Shown here piece by piece: positions 38,270 through 47,558 of a stretch of 64,000 nucleotides of DNA. The stretch comes from Pseudomonadota bacterium (GTDB taxonomy: Bacteria; Pseudomonadota; Alphaproteobacteria; Sphingomonadales; Sphingomonadaceae): assembly GCA_020160755.1 (NCBI GenBank), contig JAIUPN010000011.1, positions 1-64,000 of the forward strand. The letters run 5' to 3'. A program made the translations under genes and the position numbers. Position 1 is the stretch's first letter; each line of letters begins with the position of its first letter. Below the pieces are notes generated by a model. It did not search any database. It had not been told where the DNA came from and saw only the letters and a program-made list of their open reading frames with translations.

Positions 38270-38686
38270 ATGACCGAGCAAGCCCCCCGTGCCAGCGGCC
38301 AATGTCATTGCGGTGCGATCCGTTATTCGATGTCCACCGCGGTCGAGCATCATGCGCTGTGCCATTGCACGGACTGCCGCCGCCATTCCGGCGCGCCGAT
38401 GGTCGGTTGGGGACTGGTCGGCAATGACGCAATCGAGATCAGCGGGACGGCAAAGATTTACGCCTCGTCCGAACATGGCCGGCGCCATTTCTGCGGCGAT
38501 TGCGGCACCGGGCTCTTCTATACCAACGACGCGATTTTTCCGGGCCAGATCGACGTGCAGACGGCGACGCTCGACGACCCCGACCTGATCCCCGCGCAGG
38601 CGCAGATCCAGACCGCCGATCGCATCGGCTGGATGGAAACGCTCGGCGAACTGCCGTCGTTCGAGCGTTACCCGCCTTTCGAATAG
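38270..38686 (+). CDS. GFA family zinc protein
   Basis: A 138-residue member of the glutathione-dependent formaldehyde-activating enzyme fold. Zinc-binding cysteines are arranged as CHCGAIRY, CHCTDCRRHSG and FCGDCGTGL. Despite the name, most family members have unproven function. The ribosome site GAGGAG precedes ATG 38270. It stands alone between convergent or divergent genes. Confidence 0.9.
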   Translation: MTEQAPRASGQCHCGAIRYSMSTAVEHHALCHCTDCRRHSGAPMVGWGLVGNDAIEISGTAKIYASSEHGRRHFCGDCGTGLFYTNDAIFPGQIDVQTATLDDPDLIPAQAQIQTADRIGWMETLGELPSFERYPPFE

Positions 38687-38687
38687 C

Positions 38688-40064
38688 TCAGCGAATATCG
38701 TCGGCGGCAACGACCGCTTCGACAAGCTTTGCGATGTCGAGGCGGTTCTTGTCGTCGTCATAACCCTGACGGACGATTACCAGGTCGCGCGACGGAATGA
38801 CGACGACATATTGGCCGCGATTTCCGAAGGCGCCGAAGGCGTCGGGGGGAATGCCCTTCGACTTGTCGAGCAGCCAGAAGCCCGCCCCATAGCCGAACGC
38901 ACCGTCGGGCTGCGGGCCGCTCGGCGTCGTGACGAAACGGCGCCAGTCGGCGGGAAGCAGGCGCTCGCCCTGCCACATCCCGTCATTCTGGTAGAGCAGC
39001 CCGAGCCGGGCGAGATCACGCGCGGTCGTCCACACCTGGCTCGACAGGATATAGTCGCCGTCCTTGTCGTGCTCGACAAAGGTTCGCGTCATGCCGAGAC
39101 GGTCGAAAAAGGCGGCCGGGTCGAGCGGGGTGCCGGCTTTCGCGAGCGCGGCCTTCAGCGACAGCGTCGCCAGCAGCGTGTCATTGTTCGCGTAGCGGTA
39201 TTGCGTGTTCGGCGGATTGAGCAACGGCCACTGCACCGTCCACTGCCGCACCGACGCGCCGCCCATATAGACGGCATCGCTGCGGTTGCCTGCGGTGTCG
39301 CTGGTGAGCCCGCTCGCCATGCGCATCAACTGCTCGGTCGTGATCGCGGCGCGCGGATCGCCCGGCGTCTGCCAGTCGGCGATCATTGCGGGCTTCGTCA
39401 CGTCGATTCGGTCCTTCTGCACGGCATGACCGATCAGCGTCGCCGCCATCGACTTGGCGACAGAGAAGGTCCGCTGCGCGGTATGAAGGTCGTGCCCGCC
39501 CCAATAGCGCTCGACCGAAATCCGACCCTTCTTGACGATCAGCAGCGAACTGGAGCGGCCGCCAAAGCCCTCCATATTCATCACCGCTCGCTCGAATTGG
39601 GTCATTCTTTTCGGCACCGGCCAGCGTGCGTCCTTGTCGCCAAGCGGCCATGGCCGGGCATCGAAGTCGGCCCGGCGCCCGGCTGCGGGAACGGTGCTCG
39701 CCGGCTGCGCGCCGATCGGCAGCGTGACGCAGCCTTCGCGGCCGCTCCACACGGCAATGCGCGGGGGCATGTCGGCGCGATATTTGACGCTGACGGTTTT
39801 CGCTTTGTCGTCGACATCGGCCTTGAGCGCTCGAACATCAGCTTCGATCTCGGGATAGATGCCGGTGAGTTCGTCGCGCTCGATCGCATCGAGCGGCTTG
39901 CCCGCCCCGTTCCATAGCGACGAACAGACGAACGCCGCGCGGTAACCCGCCGCCCATGCCCGGTTCAGTTCGGCATTGGGCTTCGGTGCCTGCGCCTGCG
40001 CGGGGACGGCGCCGACAAGAAGCACGGCGCCAAGAAGGAGGCGAAGATCAGGGACGATCGCCAA
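38688..40064 (-). CDS. Serine hydrolase (beta-lactamase class C / nylon-hydrolase type)
   Basis: About 458 residues, with a signal peptide if translation begins at TTG 40064 (hydrophobic run then AVPAQAQA). The SxxK nucleophile motif is SVAKS (within TFSVAKSMAAT) and a YANND segment provides the second motif. The SGLTSDTAG loop is typical of 6-aminohexanoate-dimer-hydrolase-like enzymes. Periplasmic, substrate unknown. The start overlaps the end of the YjbR-like gene by 17 bp and is uncertain. Confidence 0.8.
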   Translation of the reverse strand: MAIVPDLRLLLGAVLLVGAVPAQAQAPKPNAELNRAWAAGYRAAFVCSSLWNGAGKPLDAIERDELTGIYPEIEADVRALKADVDDKAKTVSVKYRADMPPRIAVWSGREGCVTLPIGAQPASTVPAAGRRADFDARPWPLGDKDARWPVPKRMTQFERAVMNMEGFGGRSSSLLIVKKGRISVERYWGGHDLHTAQRTFSVAKSMAATLIGHAVQKDRIDVTKPAMIADWQTPGDPRAAITTEQLMRMASGLTSDTAGNRSDAVYMGGASVRQWTVQWPLLNPPNTQYRYANNDTLLATLSLKAALAKAGTPLDPAAFFDRLGMTRTFVEHDKDGDYILSSQVWTTARDLARLGLLYQNDGMWQGERLLPADWRRFVTTPSGPQPDGAFGYGAGFWLLDKSKGIPPDAFGAFGNRGQYVVVIPSRDLVIVRQGYDDDKNRLDIAKLVEAVVAADDIR

Positions 40065-40401
40065 AACCCTGCCGCTGCGGCTTTTTCGCGCGATCCCACC
40101 ATGCGCGGCGGAGAACATTGGCAATACGCTGGGGGTCGTTCGACCCGAAATGGACGAGGATTGCGTGCCAGCCTTCGTAATGCGGCGTCTGCCAGAAGGT
40201 GTCGGGATCGGTTTCAAGCAGGATTTCCTTTTCGTCGGGCTTGCACATCACCGCAAAACTGCCGGGCTCGCGTCCGGGTGATGCAAGCGCCTTGCCGTTG
40301 AGCTTGGGACAGGGAGTGCCATAAAAGGGGAGCATTTCCACGCCCGGAAGCGCACATGCGAATGCGACGACATCGTCCCAGCTGTCGAATTTCGGCGCCA
40401 T
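40048..40401 (-). CDS. MmcQ/YjbR family protein
   Basis: A 117-residue protein of the YjbR fold. The stretch ACALPGVEMLPFYGTPCPKLNGKALA and the C-terminal HYEGWHAILVHFGSNDPQRIANVL match the family, whose structure is like a DNA-binding CyaY-type fold but whose function is not established. It overlaps the downstream serine hydrolase start and is probably co-transcribed with it. Confidence 0.85.
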   Translation of the reverse strand: MAPKFDSWDDVVAFACALPGVEMLPFYGTPCPKLNGKALASPGREPGSFAVMCKPDEKEILLETDPDTFWQTPHYEGWHAILVHFGSNDPQRIANVLRRAWWDRAKKPQRQGFGDRP

Positions 40402-40415
40402 ATTGCCGGCCTGAC

Positions 40416-41162
40416 TCAGTCTTCCAATGTCCCGGCGGTGACCTCTATGTCGCGCCCCATTGGCTGCATGGGCTGGAAGCGAAGGCGGGTCAACACCAGC
40501 CGGTCGCCCTGAATATCAAGATCATAGAAGGCGTTGCCGCCGCGCGGGCAACAATTGCCGTCGCCGTCGCGCGCGACGGGCACGGAGGCGAACATCTCGT
40601 CAAACACGAACCGTGCCGGCCCGCGCAGCCAATAGCCCGTCGGCAACATCCTGCTCCCCTGCTCCGACCAGTCGGAGAGGTCGACGCGGCGCCATTTCGG
40701 CGTGACGGCGTCGCTGACGAACAACGCATCGGCATTGCCGCCTCCGCTGCCGGCGAGCGTACCGCCGACATGGACCAGCCGCCGGTTGTCGCCGTCGACG
40801 ACCAGATCGGGCGTCCCGATCGCCCCCGAACTTTCGGCAAAACCCGCAAGCGTCGTCTTGCCAGCCTTGTCCTGCGATAGCAGCACAAGCATTCGCGTCT
40901 GCGGCCCGCCGCGCGGTGCGAGAAGCATCTTTTGCCATAACAAAGGCGCCCCGCGATCGGCGGCATTGATCCGCCCGCTCGCCTCGACGCTGCATTTTCC
41001 GCCGAAGTCGTAGAGGCATCGCTGCGCGATGTTGGCGACGCGCGCGCGCGTCAACGCGATCTTCGCCGACACCTCTGCGGCGGTACATTTCGTTTCGATA
41101 GTGCCGCCTGGACAGGACAGGATCGGTGTCGCTGCGGCGGCAAGGACAAGCGCCAATGCCAT
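40416..41162 (-). CDS. Secreted protein of unknown function
   Basis: A 248-residue protein with a short N-terminal signal (MALALVLAAAATPILS). Four cysteines in the N-terminal part and a CCPRGGN pair near 205 suggest disulfides and export to the periplasm. The rest is a beta-rich pattern. I do not recognise a family. It lies 14 bp upstream of the YjbR-like gene in the same orientation. Confidence 0.7.
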   Translation of the reverse strand: MALALVLAAAATPILSCPGGTIETKCTAAEVSAKIALTRARVANIAQRCLYDFGGKCSVEASGRINAADRGAPLLWQKMLLAPRGGPQTRMLVLLSQDKAGKTTLAGFAESSGAIGTPDLVVDGDNRRLVHVGGTLAGSGGGNADALFVSDAVTPKWRRVDLSDWSEQGSRMLPTGYWLRGPARFVFDEMFASVPVARDGDGNCCPRGGNAFYDLDIQGDRLVLTRLRFQPMQPMGRDIEVTAGTLED

Positions 41163-41238
41163 GATGACTACCCCAGTTCCGGCGCGACCCGTGCGGATGA
41201 AAAACTATACCTCCGCACGCGACGAGGCAAGGCCGGGT

Positions 41239-42558
41239 TCAATCCTTCGCGCGGCGCCGTTCGCCCCACCAGGCAAGACGCTCGGCGATGCGCTTTTCGA
41301 AGCCGCGATCGACGGGGCGATAGAAGTCGACCGGCGCCATGCCGTCGGGCCAGTAATTGTCGCCCGAAAAGCCGTCGGGCGCGTCATGGTCATAGCTATA
41401 GCCCGCGCCATAACCCAGGTCTTTCATCAGCTTGGTCGGCGCGTTGAGGATGTTGGCAGGCGGCGCAAGGCTGCCGGTTTCGCGCGCCGCCGCCCACGCC
41501 GCCTTTTGCGCCGCATAGGCCGCGTTCGACTTGGGTGCGGTCGCGCAATAGAGGCACGCCTGAACGATCGCGAGTTCACCTTCGGGTGAGCCGAGGAACT
41601 GATAGGCGTCCTTGGCGGCGAGGCATTGCACCAGCGCCTGCGGATCGGCGAGGCCGATATCCTCGCTCGCGAAGCGGGTGATTCGCCGGAGCACGTAGAG
41701 CGGCTCCTCGCCCGCGACGAGCATCCGCGCGAGCCAGTAAAGCGACGCCTGCGGGTCCGACCCGCGCAGCGCCTTATGCAACGCCGAGATCAGGTTGTAG
41801 TGGCCGTCGCCTTCCTTGTCGTAGACCGGCATCCGGCGATGAAGGAACTGCGCCAGCTCGGCGGGATCGAGCGGCGCCTCGATCGTGACCGAGAACAGCG
41901 TCTCGACCTGATTGAGCAGGAAACGTCCATCGCCATCGGCGCTCGCGATCAGCGCCGCGCGCGCCTCGTCGGTCACCGGCAGGCGCTGGCCGACCTCGGC
42001 CTCGGCGCGTTCGACGAGCGTGCCGAGCGCGCCTTCGTCGAGCCGGCTCAGCACCAGCACTTGCGCGCGGCTCAAAAGCGCGGCGTTCAGCGCGAAGCTG
42101 GGGTTTTCGGTCGTCGCGCCGACAAGCACGACGGTGCCGCGCTCGACATAGGGCAGGAAGCCGTCCTGCTGCGCGCGATTGAAGCGATGGATCTCGTCGA
42201 CGAAGAGCAGGGTGCGCTTGCCCGCCGCTGCCATCTTTTCGGCGTCGGCAAAGGCCTGGCGCAGATCGGCGACGCCCGAGAAGACCGCCGACAGCGGCGC
42301 GAAGCGCATTCCCACCGCTTCAGCGAGCAGTCGCGCGATCGTCGTCTTGCCGGTGCCCGGTGGTCCCCAGAGGATGATCGACGCCAATTGCCCCGCCGCG
42401 ACCATCCGGCCGATGGCGCCCTCGGGGCCCGTCAGATGCTCCTGCCCGACGACCTCGGCGAGCGTGCGCGGGCGCAGCCGTTCGGCGAGCGGCACCGGAC
42501 CGGTCGCGCCGCCTTCGCGCTCCGCGGGTGCATCGCCGCCGAACAAATCCCCGGCCAC
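41239..42558 (-). CDS. rarA: Replication-associated recombination protein RarA (MgsA)
   Basis: A 439-residue AAA+ ATPase acting at stalled replication forks. Walker A is GPPGTGKT at residues 65-72 and Walker B is LLFVDEIHRFN. Sensor 1 is GATTENPSF. The C-terminal tetramerisation region carries AYAAQKAAW and the conserved LKDLGYGAGYSYDHD-type block. Length and order are standard. Its stop and the next gene's start are well separated; an upstream GT4 ends 7 bp before its start. Confidence 0.95.
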   Translation of the reverse strand: MAGDLFGGDAPAEREGGATGPVPLAERLRPRTLAEVVGQEHLTGPEGAIGRMVAAGQLASIILWGPPGTGKTTIARLLAEAVGMRFAPLSAVFSGVADLRQAFADAEKMAAAGKRTLLFVDEIHRFNRAQQDGFLPYVERGTVVLVGATTENPSFALNAALLSRAQVLVLSRLDEGALGTLVERAEAEVGQRLPVTDEARAALIASADGDGRFLLNQVETLFSVTIEAPLDPAELAQFLHRRMPVYDKEGDGHYNLISALHKALRGSDPQASLYWLARMLVAGEEPLYVLRRITRFASEDIGLADPQALVQCLAAKDAYQFLGSPEGELAIVQACLYCATAPKSNAAYAAQKAAWAAARETGSLAPPANILNAPTKLMKDLGYGAGYSYDHDAPDGFSGDNYWPDGMAPVDFYRPVDRGFEKRIAERLAWWGERRRAKD

Positions 42559-42565
42559 CGGACGC

Positions 42566-43723
42566 TCAGCCCCGGCGCCGCTGTTTCTGACGGATCAGGC
42601 GGATATAGGTGTCGGCCACCGCCTGGTTAATCGCATCCCAGTCATAGGAGCCGCTTTCAATCACCGCCGCGGTGCCATGTTCGGCGCGCAACTGGATATC
42701 GCGGCAATAGCGCTGGAGGTGATCGGCAAAGCCGGTGATCGACCCGGGAGCGACGAGATAACCCGTCTGGCCGTGCTTGACGATGCTCGCGCTGCCGGTT
42801 GCGCGCGCGGCGACGACGGGCAGCCCGCATGCCATGGCTTCCAGTGTAACATTGCCGAAGGTTTCGGTCACCGACGGGTTGAAGAAGATGTCGCACGACG
42901 CCAGCGCATGGGCGAGGTCGGCGCCGCCCTGGAAGCCGACGAAACTGGCGTTCGGCAGGCGCGATTCGAACCATTCGCCCGCCGGCCCCTCGCCGATCAC
43001 GACAACCTTGTGCGGCACGCCGCGCCGCTGAAGCACGTCGATCGCGTCGGCGAAGACGTCGAGCCCCTTTTCCATCACGAGCCGGCCGAGGAAGGCGATC
43101 GCGGGCACATCGTCCTCGATCCCGAGCGAACGGCGCCAGTCCATGTCGCGGCGGCCGGGATTGAAGATCCCCTGCTCGACGCCGCGGGTCCAGATGCCGA
43201 TGTCGTAATTCATCCGCTGGTCGCGCAGCACCTGCGCAAAGCTTTCGGACGGCGCGATCAGCGCGTCGCACTTGCGATAGAGCTTGCGCAGCCAGGCCAC
43301 GACGACGGGTTCGAGGAACGACAGGTTGTAATAGCGGAAATAGGTCTCGAAGCGCGTGTGCACCGAGCACGCGACCGGGAGCCGCCGCCGCCGCGCCCAC
43401 GCCGCGGCCTGCCGCGACACGCGGTCGGGGCTGGAGATATGGACGATATTGGGTGCGAAATCGACGATGTCCTCGCGAACGCGCGACGAGAAGGACACCG
43501 GAATGCGATATTCGCTTCGCCCCGGGATCGCGAACGACGGCACGCTGACGAGATCGCCGGTCGGCTCGAAATCGGGGTTGGCCACGGTCGGCGAATAGAC
43601 ACGCACCGCAGCGCCATGCGCCAGCAAATAGCCGACGAGGCGGTTCAGCGCCTTGTTCGCACCGTCGGTGGTCATGTTGTAATTGCCGCTGAACAGGGCG
43701 ATGCGAAGGTCGGAAACTTCCAT
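42566..43723 (-). CDS. Glycosyltransferase family 4, SqdX/MgtA-like
   Basis: A 385-residue GT-B enzyme. RIALFSGNYNMTTDGANKAL starts the N-terminal domain. LGRLVMEKGLDVFADAI and the EX7E motif in PSVTETFGNVTLEAMACGLPVV define the C-terminal GT4 domain. Such proteins often make glycolipids, for example glucuronosyl or mannosyl diacylglycerols. In sphingomonads a glycosphingolipid or glycolipid role is plausible but not shown. It is upstream of rarA, transcribed the same way. Confidence 0.85.
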   Translation of the reverse strand: MEVSDLRIALFSGNYNMTTDGANKALNRLVGYLLAHGAAVRVYSPTVANPDFEPTGDLVSVPSFAIPGRSEYRIPVSFSSRVREDIVDFAPNIVHISSPDRVSRQAAAWARRRRLPVACSVHTRFETYFRYYNLSFLEPVVVAWLRKLYRKCDALIAPSESFAQVLRDQRMNYDIGIWTRGVEQGIFNPGRRDMDWRRSLGIEDDVPAIAFLGRLVMEKGLDVFADAIDVLQRRGVPHKVVVIGEGPAGEWFESRLPNASFVGFQGGADLAHALASCDIFFNPSVTETFGNVTLEAMACGLPVVAARATGSASIVKHGQTGYLVAPGSITGFADHLQRYCRDIQLRAEHGTAAVIESGSYDWDAINQAVADTYIRLIRQKQRRRG

Positions 43724-43764
43724 CCGGCTTCGCCTAGTCCTTTAACCCCGCAAAGGCAATTGCG

Positions 43765-44709
43765 TCAGAACTCTTCGCTACGCTCCGACGGCGCTTCCAG
43801 ATTGACCTCGACCGGTGGGTGAAGGCGCAGGCGATGGACGCGCCGTTCGTCGGCCTCGGTCACCTCGATGCGCCAGCCGCTCGGATGGACGAGGATTTCG
43901 CCGACTTCGGGGACATGGCCGGCGAGCACCGCGGCTAGGCCGCCGAGCGTGTCGACATCTTCCTCGATCTCGGCAAGCCGCGGGTCGATCGCCTCGCCGA
44001 CATCGTCGAGTTCGGCGCGCGCATCGGCGTCCCAGCATCCGTCTTCGCCGGGCGCGAACAGCGCGGTCGGCTCGTCGTCATGCTCGTCCTCGATCTCGCC
44101 GACGATCTCCTCGACAAGATCCTCGATCGTCAACAGTCCCTCGGTGCCCGAATATTCGTCGATCACGATCGCGAGATGGGTGCGCTTGGCGCGCATTTCG
44201 GCGAGCAGGTCGAGCACGCCCATCGATTGCGGGACATAGAGCGGCTGGCGGATGAGGTCGAGCAGGGGCGGCGGGGTGCGGCCCTCGGCCAGCACGGCGA
44301 ACACGTCCTTGACGTGGATCATCCCTATGACTTCGTCGAGATTCTCGCGGTAGACCGGCAGGCGGCTGTGCCCGGCTTCGGCGAACAGGGCAACGACCTC
44401 GGCAAAGCTTGCGCTTTCGGGGATCGCAATGATGTCGGCGCGCGGCACCGCGACATCGTCGACCGTCTGTTCGCCGAAATGAAGGAGGTTGCGCAGCATC
44501 TTGCGTTCGATCTGCGACAGGTCGCCGACGATATTGCTGCCGCGCCGCTCCTGCCCCTCTTCCTCGGCCTCGTCGATGACCTCTTCGATCTGTTCGCGCA
44601 GCGAGGGTTCCTTGTCGCCGCCGAACAACAGATTCTTCAGCCCGGACAGCAGTCCGGGTCTACTACTGTCCTCTTCCGATCGGTTCGAAGACCCCTGGTC
44701 GTCGGGCAT
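43765..44709 (-). CDS. corC: Hemolysin-family CBS protein, CorC/TlyC-like
   Basis: A 314-residue soluble member. Two CBS domains (VPRADIIAIP... and PLYVPQSMGVLDLLAEM, ~85-200) are followed by the CorC_HlyC transporter-associated domain (~225-305). No transmembrane DUF21 part is present, as expected for CorC. It is linked to Mg/Co homeostasis in enterobacteria; here the role is by homology. It follows ybeY by 18 bp, the usual phoH-ybeY-corC order. Confidence 0.9.
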   Translation of the reverse strand: MPDDQGSSNRSEEDSSRPGLLSGLKNLLFGGDKEPSLREQIEEVIDEAEEEGQERRGSNIVGDLSQIERKMLRNLLHFGEQTVDDVAVPRADIIAIPESASFAEVVALFAEAGHSRLPVYRENLDEVIGMIHVKDVFAVLAEGRTPPPLLDLIRQPLYVPQSMGVLDLLAEMRAKRTHLAIVIDEYSGTEGLLTIEDLVEEIVGEIEDEHDDEPTALFAPGEDGCWDADARAELDDVGEAIDPRLAEIEEDVDTLGGLAAVLAGHVPEVGEILVHPSGWRIEVTEADERRVHRLRLHPPVEVNLEAPSERSEEF

Positions 44710-44727
44710 ATTTCCTGCTTTTCCCTG

Positions 44728-45234
44728 TTAATCCTGATCCGCATATGGATTGGCGATGCCCAGCGATGCAAGCGCTTTCACCTCGAGCGCCTCCATCGCG
44801 GCGGCCGACGCATCGTCCATATGATCATAGCCGACGAGATGCAGCGCCCCGTGGACGATCAGGTGCGTCGCATGATCGACGATCGAAATCCCCTTCTCGT
44901 CAGCCTCGCGCACGCAGGTTTCGCGCGCGAGCACGATGTCGCCGAGCAATATCTCGCCATCGTCGCTGTTCGCGAGGCCCTCGAGCAGGTCGTGCTGGAC
45001 CTGCGGAAAGGACAGGACGTTGGTTGGCTTGTCCTTGCCGCGAAAGTCGCGGTTGAGCGTGTGGACCTCGGCGTCGTCGGTCAGGCGCACAGCAACCTCG
45101 ACGAGCGGCGCGGCATCGGCGAGCGAAGCATAGGGCGTCAGCGAGAGCGCCGCAGCAACCGCGTCGCCTGCCCGCAACTCCCAGTCGAGCACATCGGGCC
45201 AGGGCGTCGCGGCGTGGGTTTCGACGCTCAGCAT
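44728..45234 (-). CDS. ybeY: Endoribonuclease YbeY
   Basis: A 168-residue zinc metalloprotein needed for 16S rRNA 3'-end maturation and ribosome quality control. The signature HGALHLVGYDH, with three zinc-binding histidines, is intact, and PTNVLSFP is also typical. ATG 45234 gives normal length. In most alphaproteobacteria phoH lies directly upstream; here phoH is 8.7 kb away, so this gene must rely on a promoter in 45235-45475. Confidence 0.96.
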   Translation of the reverse strand: MLSVETHAATPWPDVLDWELRAGDAVAAALSLTPYASLADAAPLVEVAVRLTDDAEVHTLNRDFRGKDKPTNVLSFPQVQHDLLEGLANSDDGEILLGDIVLARETCVREADEKGISIVDHATHLIVHGALHLVGYDHMDDASAAAMEALEVKALASLGIANPYADQD

Positions 45235-45475
45235 GAAAAATCCCGCGGCGAGAAAAGGGCAGAAAACTCCACAACTTCACGCTGAAACTGCATTTCCTGG
45301 GGGGCCGATGAAACTGATATATGGTCAATGTGGATCATGGTTCGACGCTATAGCGACGGCGCGATGCAGGACAGCTAAAAAGTTGCCCGGAAGTCGCGCT
45401 TGACGGCTGCAGAGGTGTATGATTATTGCAATACACAATGTAATCGATACTCCTCAAGCTTTGGATCACCAAAAT
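45235..45475. promoter_or_regulatory. Divergent promoter region ybeY / serine hydrolase
   Basis: This 241-bp region is AT-rich on its right side. TTGACG at 45400-45405 is a possible -35. GTGTAT (45415-45420) and ATACAC (45431-45436) form an inverted pair around a 10-bp centre. CGACGCTAT at 45343-45351 recurs in the same orientation at 53914-53922, at the other edge of the block that separates ybeY from phoH. Confidence 0.4.
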
Positions 45476-46642
45476 ATGCTGAATAGAATTTCTGCCGCAA
45501 TCGGCCTGATTGCGGTCATGGGCGGGCTCGCCGGCAGCGCAAACGCCCGCACAACATCGGTCGCGGAAGCGAACAACAAGACAGTCGCCATTGAACAGCT
45601 GATCCAAAGCGAGATGACCGCTCGTGACATTCCCGGACTGCAATTGGCAATAGTGCAGAATGGCAAGATCGTCTTCACGGGCGCCTATGGTCTGGCCAAC
45701 AGGGAAACGTCCGCCCCCGTCACGAACAAAACCATTTTCCGCATCAATTCGATCAGCAAGGCTGTTACCGGTGTTGCGGCAATGCAGCTTGTCGAAGCGG
45801 GCAAGCTTGATCTTGATGCGCCAATCTCAACCTATCTCGACAAACTTCCGGAAGCATGGAGCGGTGTTACCGTTCGGCAGGCTCTCACCCATACATCGGG
45901 GCTGCCCGAAATTGTGGACGACAATACCCGGCCGATTGACGGCCTCGTCGACCCGGATGCCTCCTGGGCAAGGGTGCAGCAAGATCCCCTGATGTTTCCA
46001 CCCGGAGCGGGGTATCGATATAACCAGACCAACTATGTCGTGATGGGGAAAATCATCGCGAAGCTTTCGGGGAAATCCTTTTCCGATTTCGTCCGCGATC
46101 GGCAGTTTAATAAAGCGGGCATGAAGCAGACACGCTTTGCCTATCCTGTCTCGGCCAAGCCTGACCTGGCCGAGCTCTATACGCATTTGACGCTGAAGTT
46201 TGACGGGATGAGAACTGTCGGCGCTGATCGCAGTGAAACTGCGTTTGTGCGTCAGGAATCATGGACATCCGCACAATTGCTCCCGATCGGGGGTATCCAA
46301 TCCACGGCTATTGATTTGGCGAAATGGGTTATTGCGATCCAGAAATGGCAACTGGTGAACAAGAACAGCGTTGAGGAACTCTGGAAACCACAGCCGCAAA
46401 AAGATGGCAGCTATCGCGGCTTCAACGCTTTCATTAATGGCTATGGCTTGGGCTGGCCATCGGTGCGACGCGCTGAGCATCCCGCACTTGCCCTTACTGG
46501 CGGCGCACGCGCCACCGTATTCATTTATCCCAAGGACGACCTTAGCGTTGTGGTGCTGACGAACCTGATGGGCGCTTCGCCCGAGAAATTCGTCGACAAG
46601 ATTGCTTCGCACTACATCCCCGGCCTCGCCGCCGAAAAGTGA
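45476..46642 (+). CDS. Exported serine hydrolase (beta-lactamase-fold)
   Basis: About 388 residues from ATG 45476, with a signal peptide ending GSANA. The nucleophile motif is SISK in RINSISKAV. The second motif reads YNQ (RYNQTNYVVMG) where YxN is usual. THTSGLPE is the typical loop. Codon use is less G/C-biased than neighbouring core genes, which hints at transfer. Substrate unknown; penicillin-recognising peptidase or esterase activity is possible. Confidence 0.82.
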   Translation: MLNRISAAIGLIAVMGGLAGSANARTTSVAEANNKTVAIEQLIQSEMTARDIPGLQLAIVQNGKIVFTGAYGLANRETSAPVTNKTIFRINSISKAVTGVAAMQLVEAGKLDLDAPISTYLDKLPEAWSGVTVRQALTHTSGLPEIVDDNTRPIDGLVDPDASWARVQQDPLMFPPGAGYRYNQTNYVVMGKIIAKLSGKSFSDFVRDRQFNKAGMKQTRFAYPVSAKPDLAELYTHLTLKFDGMRTVGADRSETAFVRQESWTSAQLLPIGGIQSTAIDLAKWVIAIQKWQLVNKNSVEELWKPQPQKDGSYRGFNAFINGYGLGWPSVRRAEHPALALTGGARATVFIYPKDDLSVVVLTNLMGASPEKFVDKIASHYIPGLAAEK

Positions 46643-46679
46643 CGCCCGGCGCCTCCCTCGACGAGAGGGAGGCTGCCAT

Positions 46680-47558
46680 TCAATGCACATGCGCAAGCTT
46701 GTCGGGGTTGCGCATCACATAGATGCCAACAACCTTGCCGTCGGCAATCTCGAGCGCGGTGGTCTGGAGTTCGCCGTCGGCTTCGCGCGTCACGAAGCCC
46801 GGCAGACCGTTGATCATGCCGGTGTGGACAAGCGTCGAGCCATATTTGCCGAACAGCACCGCGAGGCTGCGGTGCAGTTTCAGCACGATGTCGTAGCCGA
46901 GCACCGGCCCCGCCGCGGCAGGGCGCTTGCCGCCCCCGTCGGCCCACATGCCGACATCGGCGGCGAGCAACGCGCCGAGCGCGCTCATGTCGCCGCTGCG
47001 CGATGCCGCGAAGAAGGCGTCGGCGATCTGGAGCCCCTGCTCTTTCTCGAGCTTGTACCGAGGGCGCGCGTCGCGGACGTGGGTGCGCGCCCGCGCCGCG
47101 AGCTGACGCGTCGCGGCAGGATCGCGGTCGATCGTCTTTGCGACCTCGTCGAACCCGACACCAAAGACATCGTGCAGAAGAAACGCAGCGCGTTCGAGCG
47201 GCGAGAGCCGTTCGAGCGCGAGCATCAGTGGCAGCGTGACATCATCCTCTTCCTCCTCCTCGACCAGCGGGTCGGGAAGCCAGGGGCCGATATAGGTCTC
47301 GCGGCTGTTGCGCGCCGACTTGATCTGGTCGAGACAGAGCCGCGTCACCGTGCGGCGGAGGAACGCCGCAGGCTCGCGCACCGCATCGCGATCGGTGCCG
47401 AGCCAGCGGATGAAGGCATCCTGCACCACATCCTCGGCATCGGCGACCGAGCCGAGCATACGGTAGGCAACGCGGGTAAGGAGCGGGCGCAGCGGGTCGA
47501 AACTGACCGCTGCGTCTGCCGCCGCATCGCTGTCGCCGTGGATGCCTTCGCGGGTCAT
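46680..47558 (-). CDS. ECF41-type sigma factor with SnoaL-like C-terminal domain
   Basis: A 292-residue sigma factor. Sigma region 2 (RVAYRMLGSVADAEDVVQDAFIRW) and region 4 (LSPLERAAFLLHDVFGVGFDEVA) are followed by a ~110-residue SnoaL-like extension. The extension carries the ECF41 marks WADGGGK and NPDKL, known to modulate activity in place of an anti-sigma factor. Its ATG overlaps the stop of the AhpD-like gene by one base, so the two are coupled. A matching ECF41 promoter precedes the pair. Confidence 0.92.
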   Translation of the reverse strand: MTREGIHGDSDAAADAAVSFDPLRPLLTRVAYRMLGSVADAEDVVQDAFIRWLGTDRDAVREPAAFLRRTVTRLCLDQIKSARNSRETYIGPWLPDPLVEEEEEDDVTLPLMLALERLSPLERAAFLLHDVFGVGFDEVAKTIDRDPAATRQLAARARTHVRDARPRYKLEKEQGLQIADAFFAASRSGDMSALGALLAADVGMWADGGGKRPAAAGPVLGYDIVLKLHRSLAVLFGKYGSTLVHTGMINGLPGFVTREADGELQTTALEIADGKVVGIYVMRNPDKLAHVH

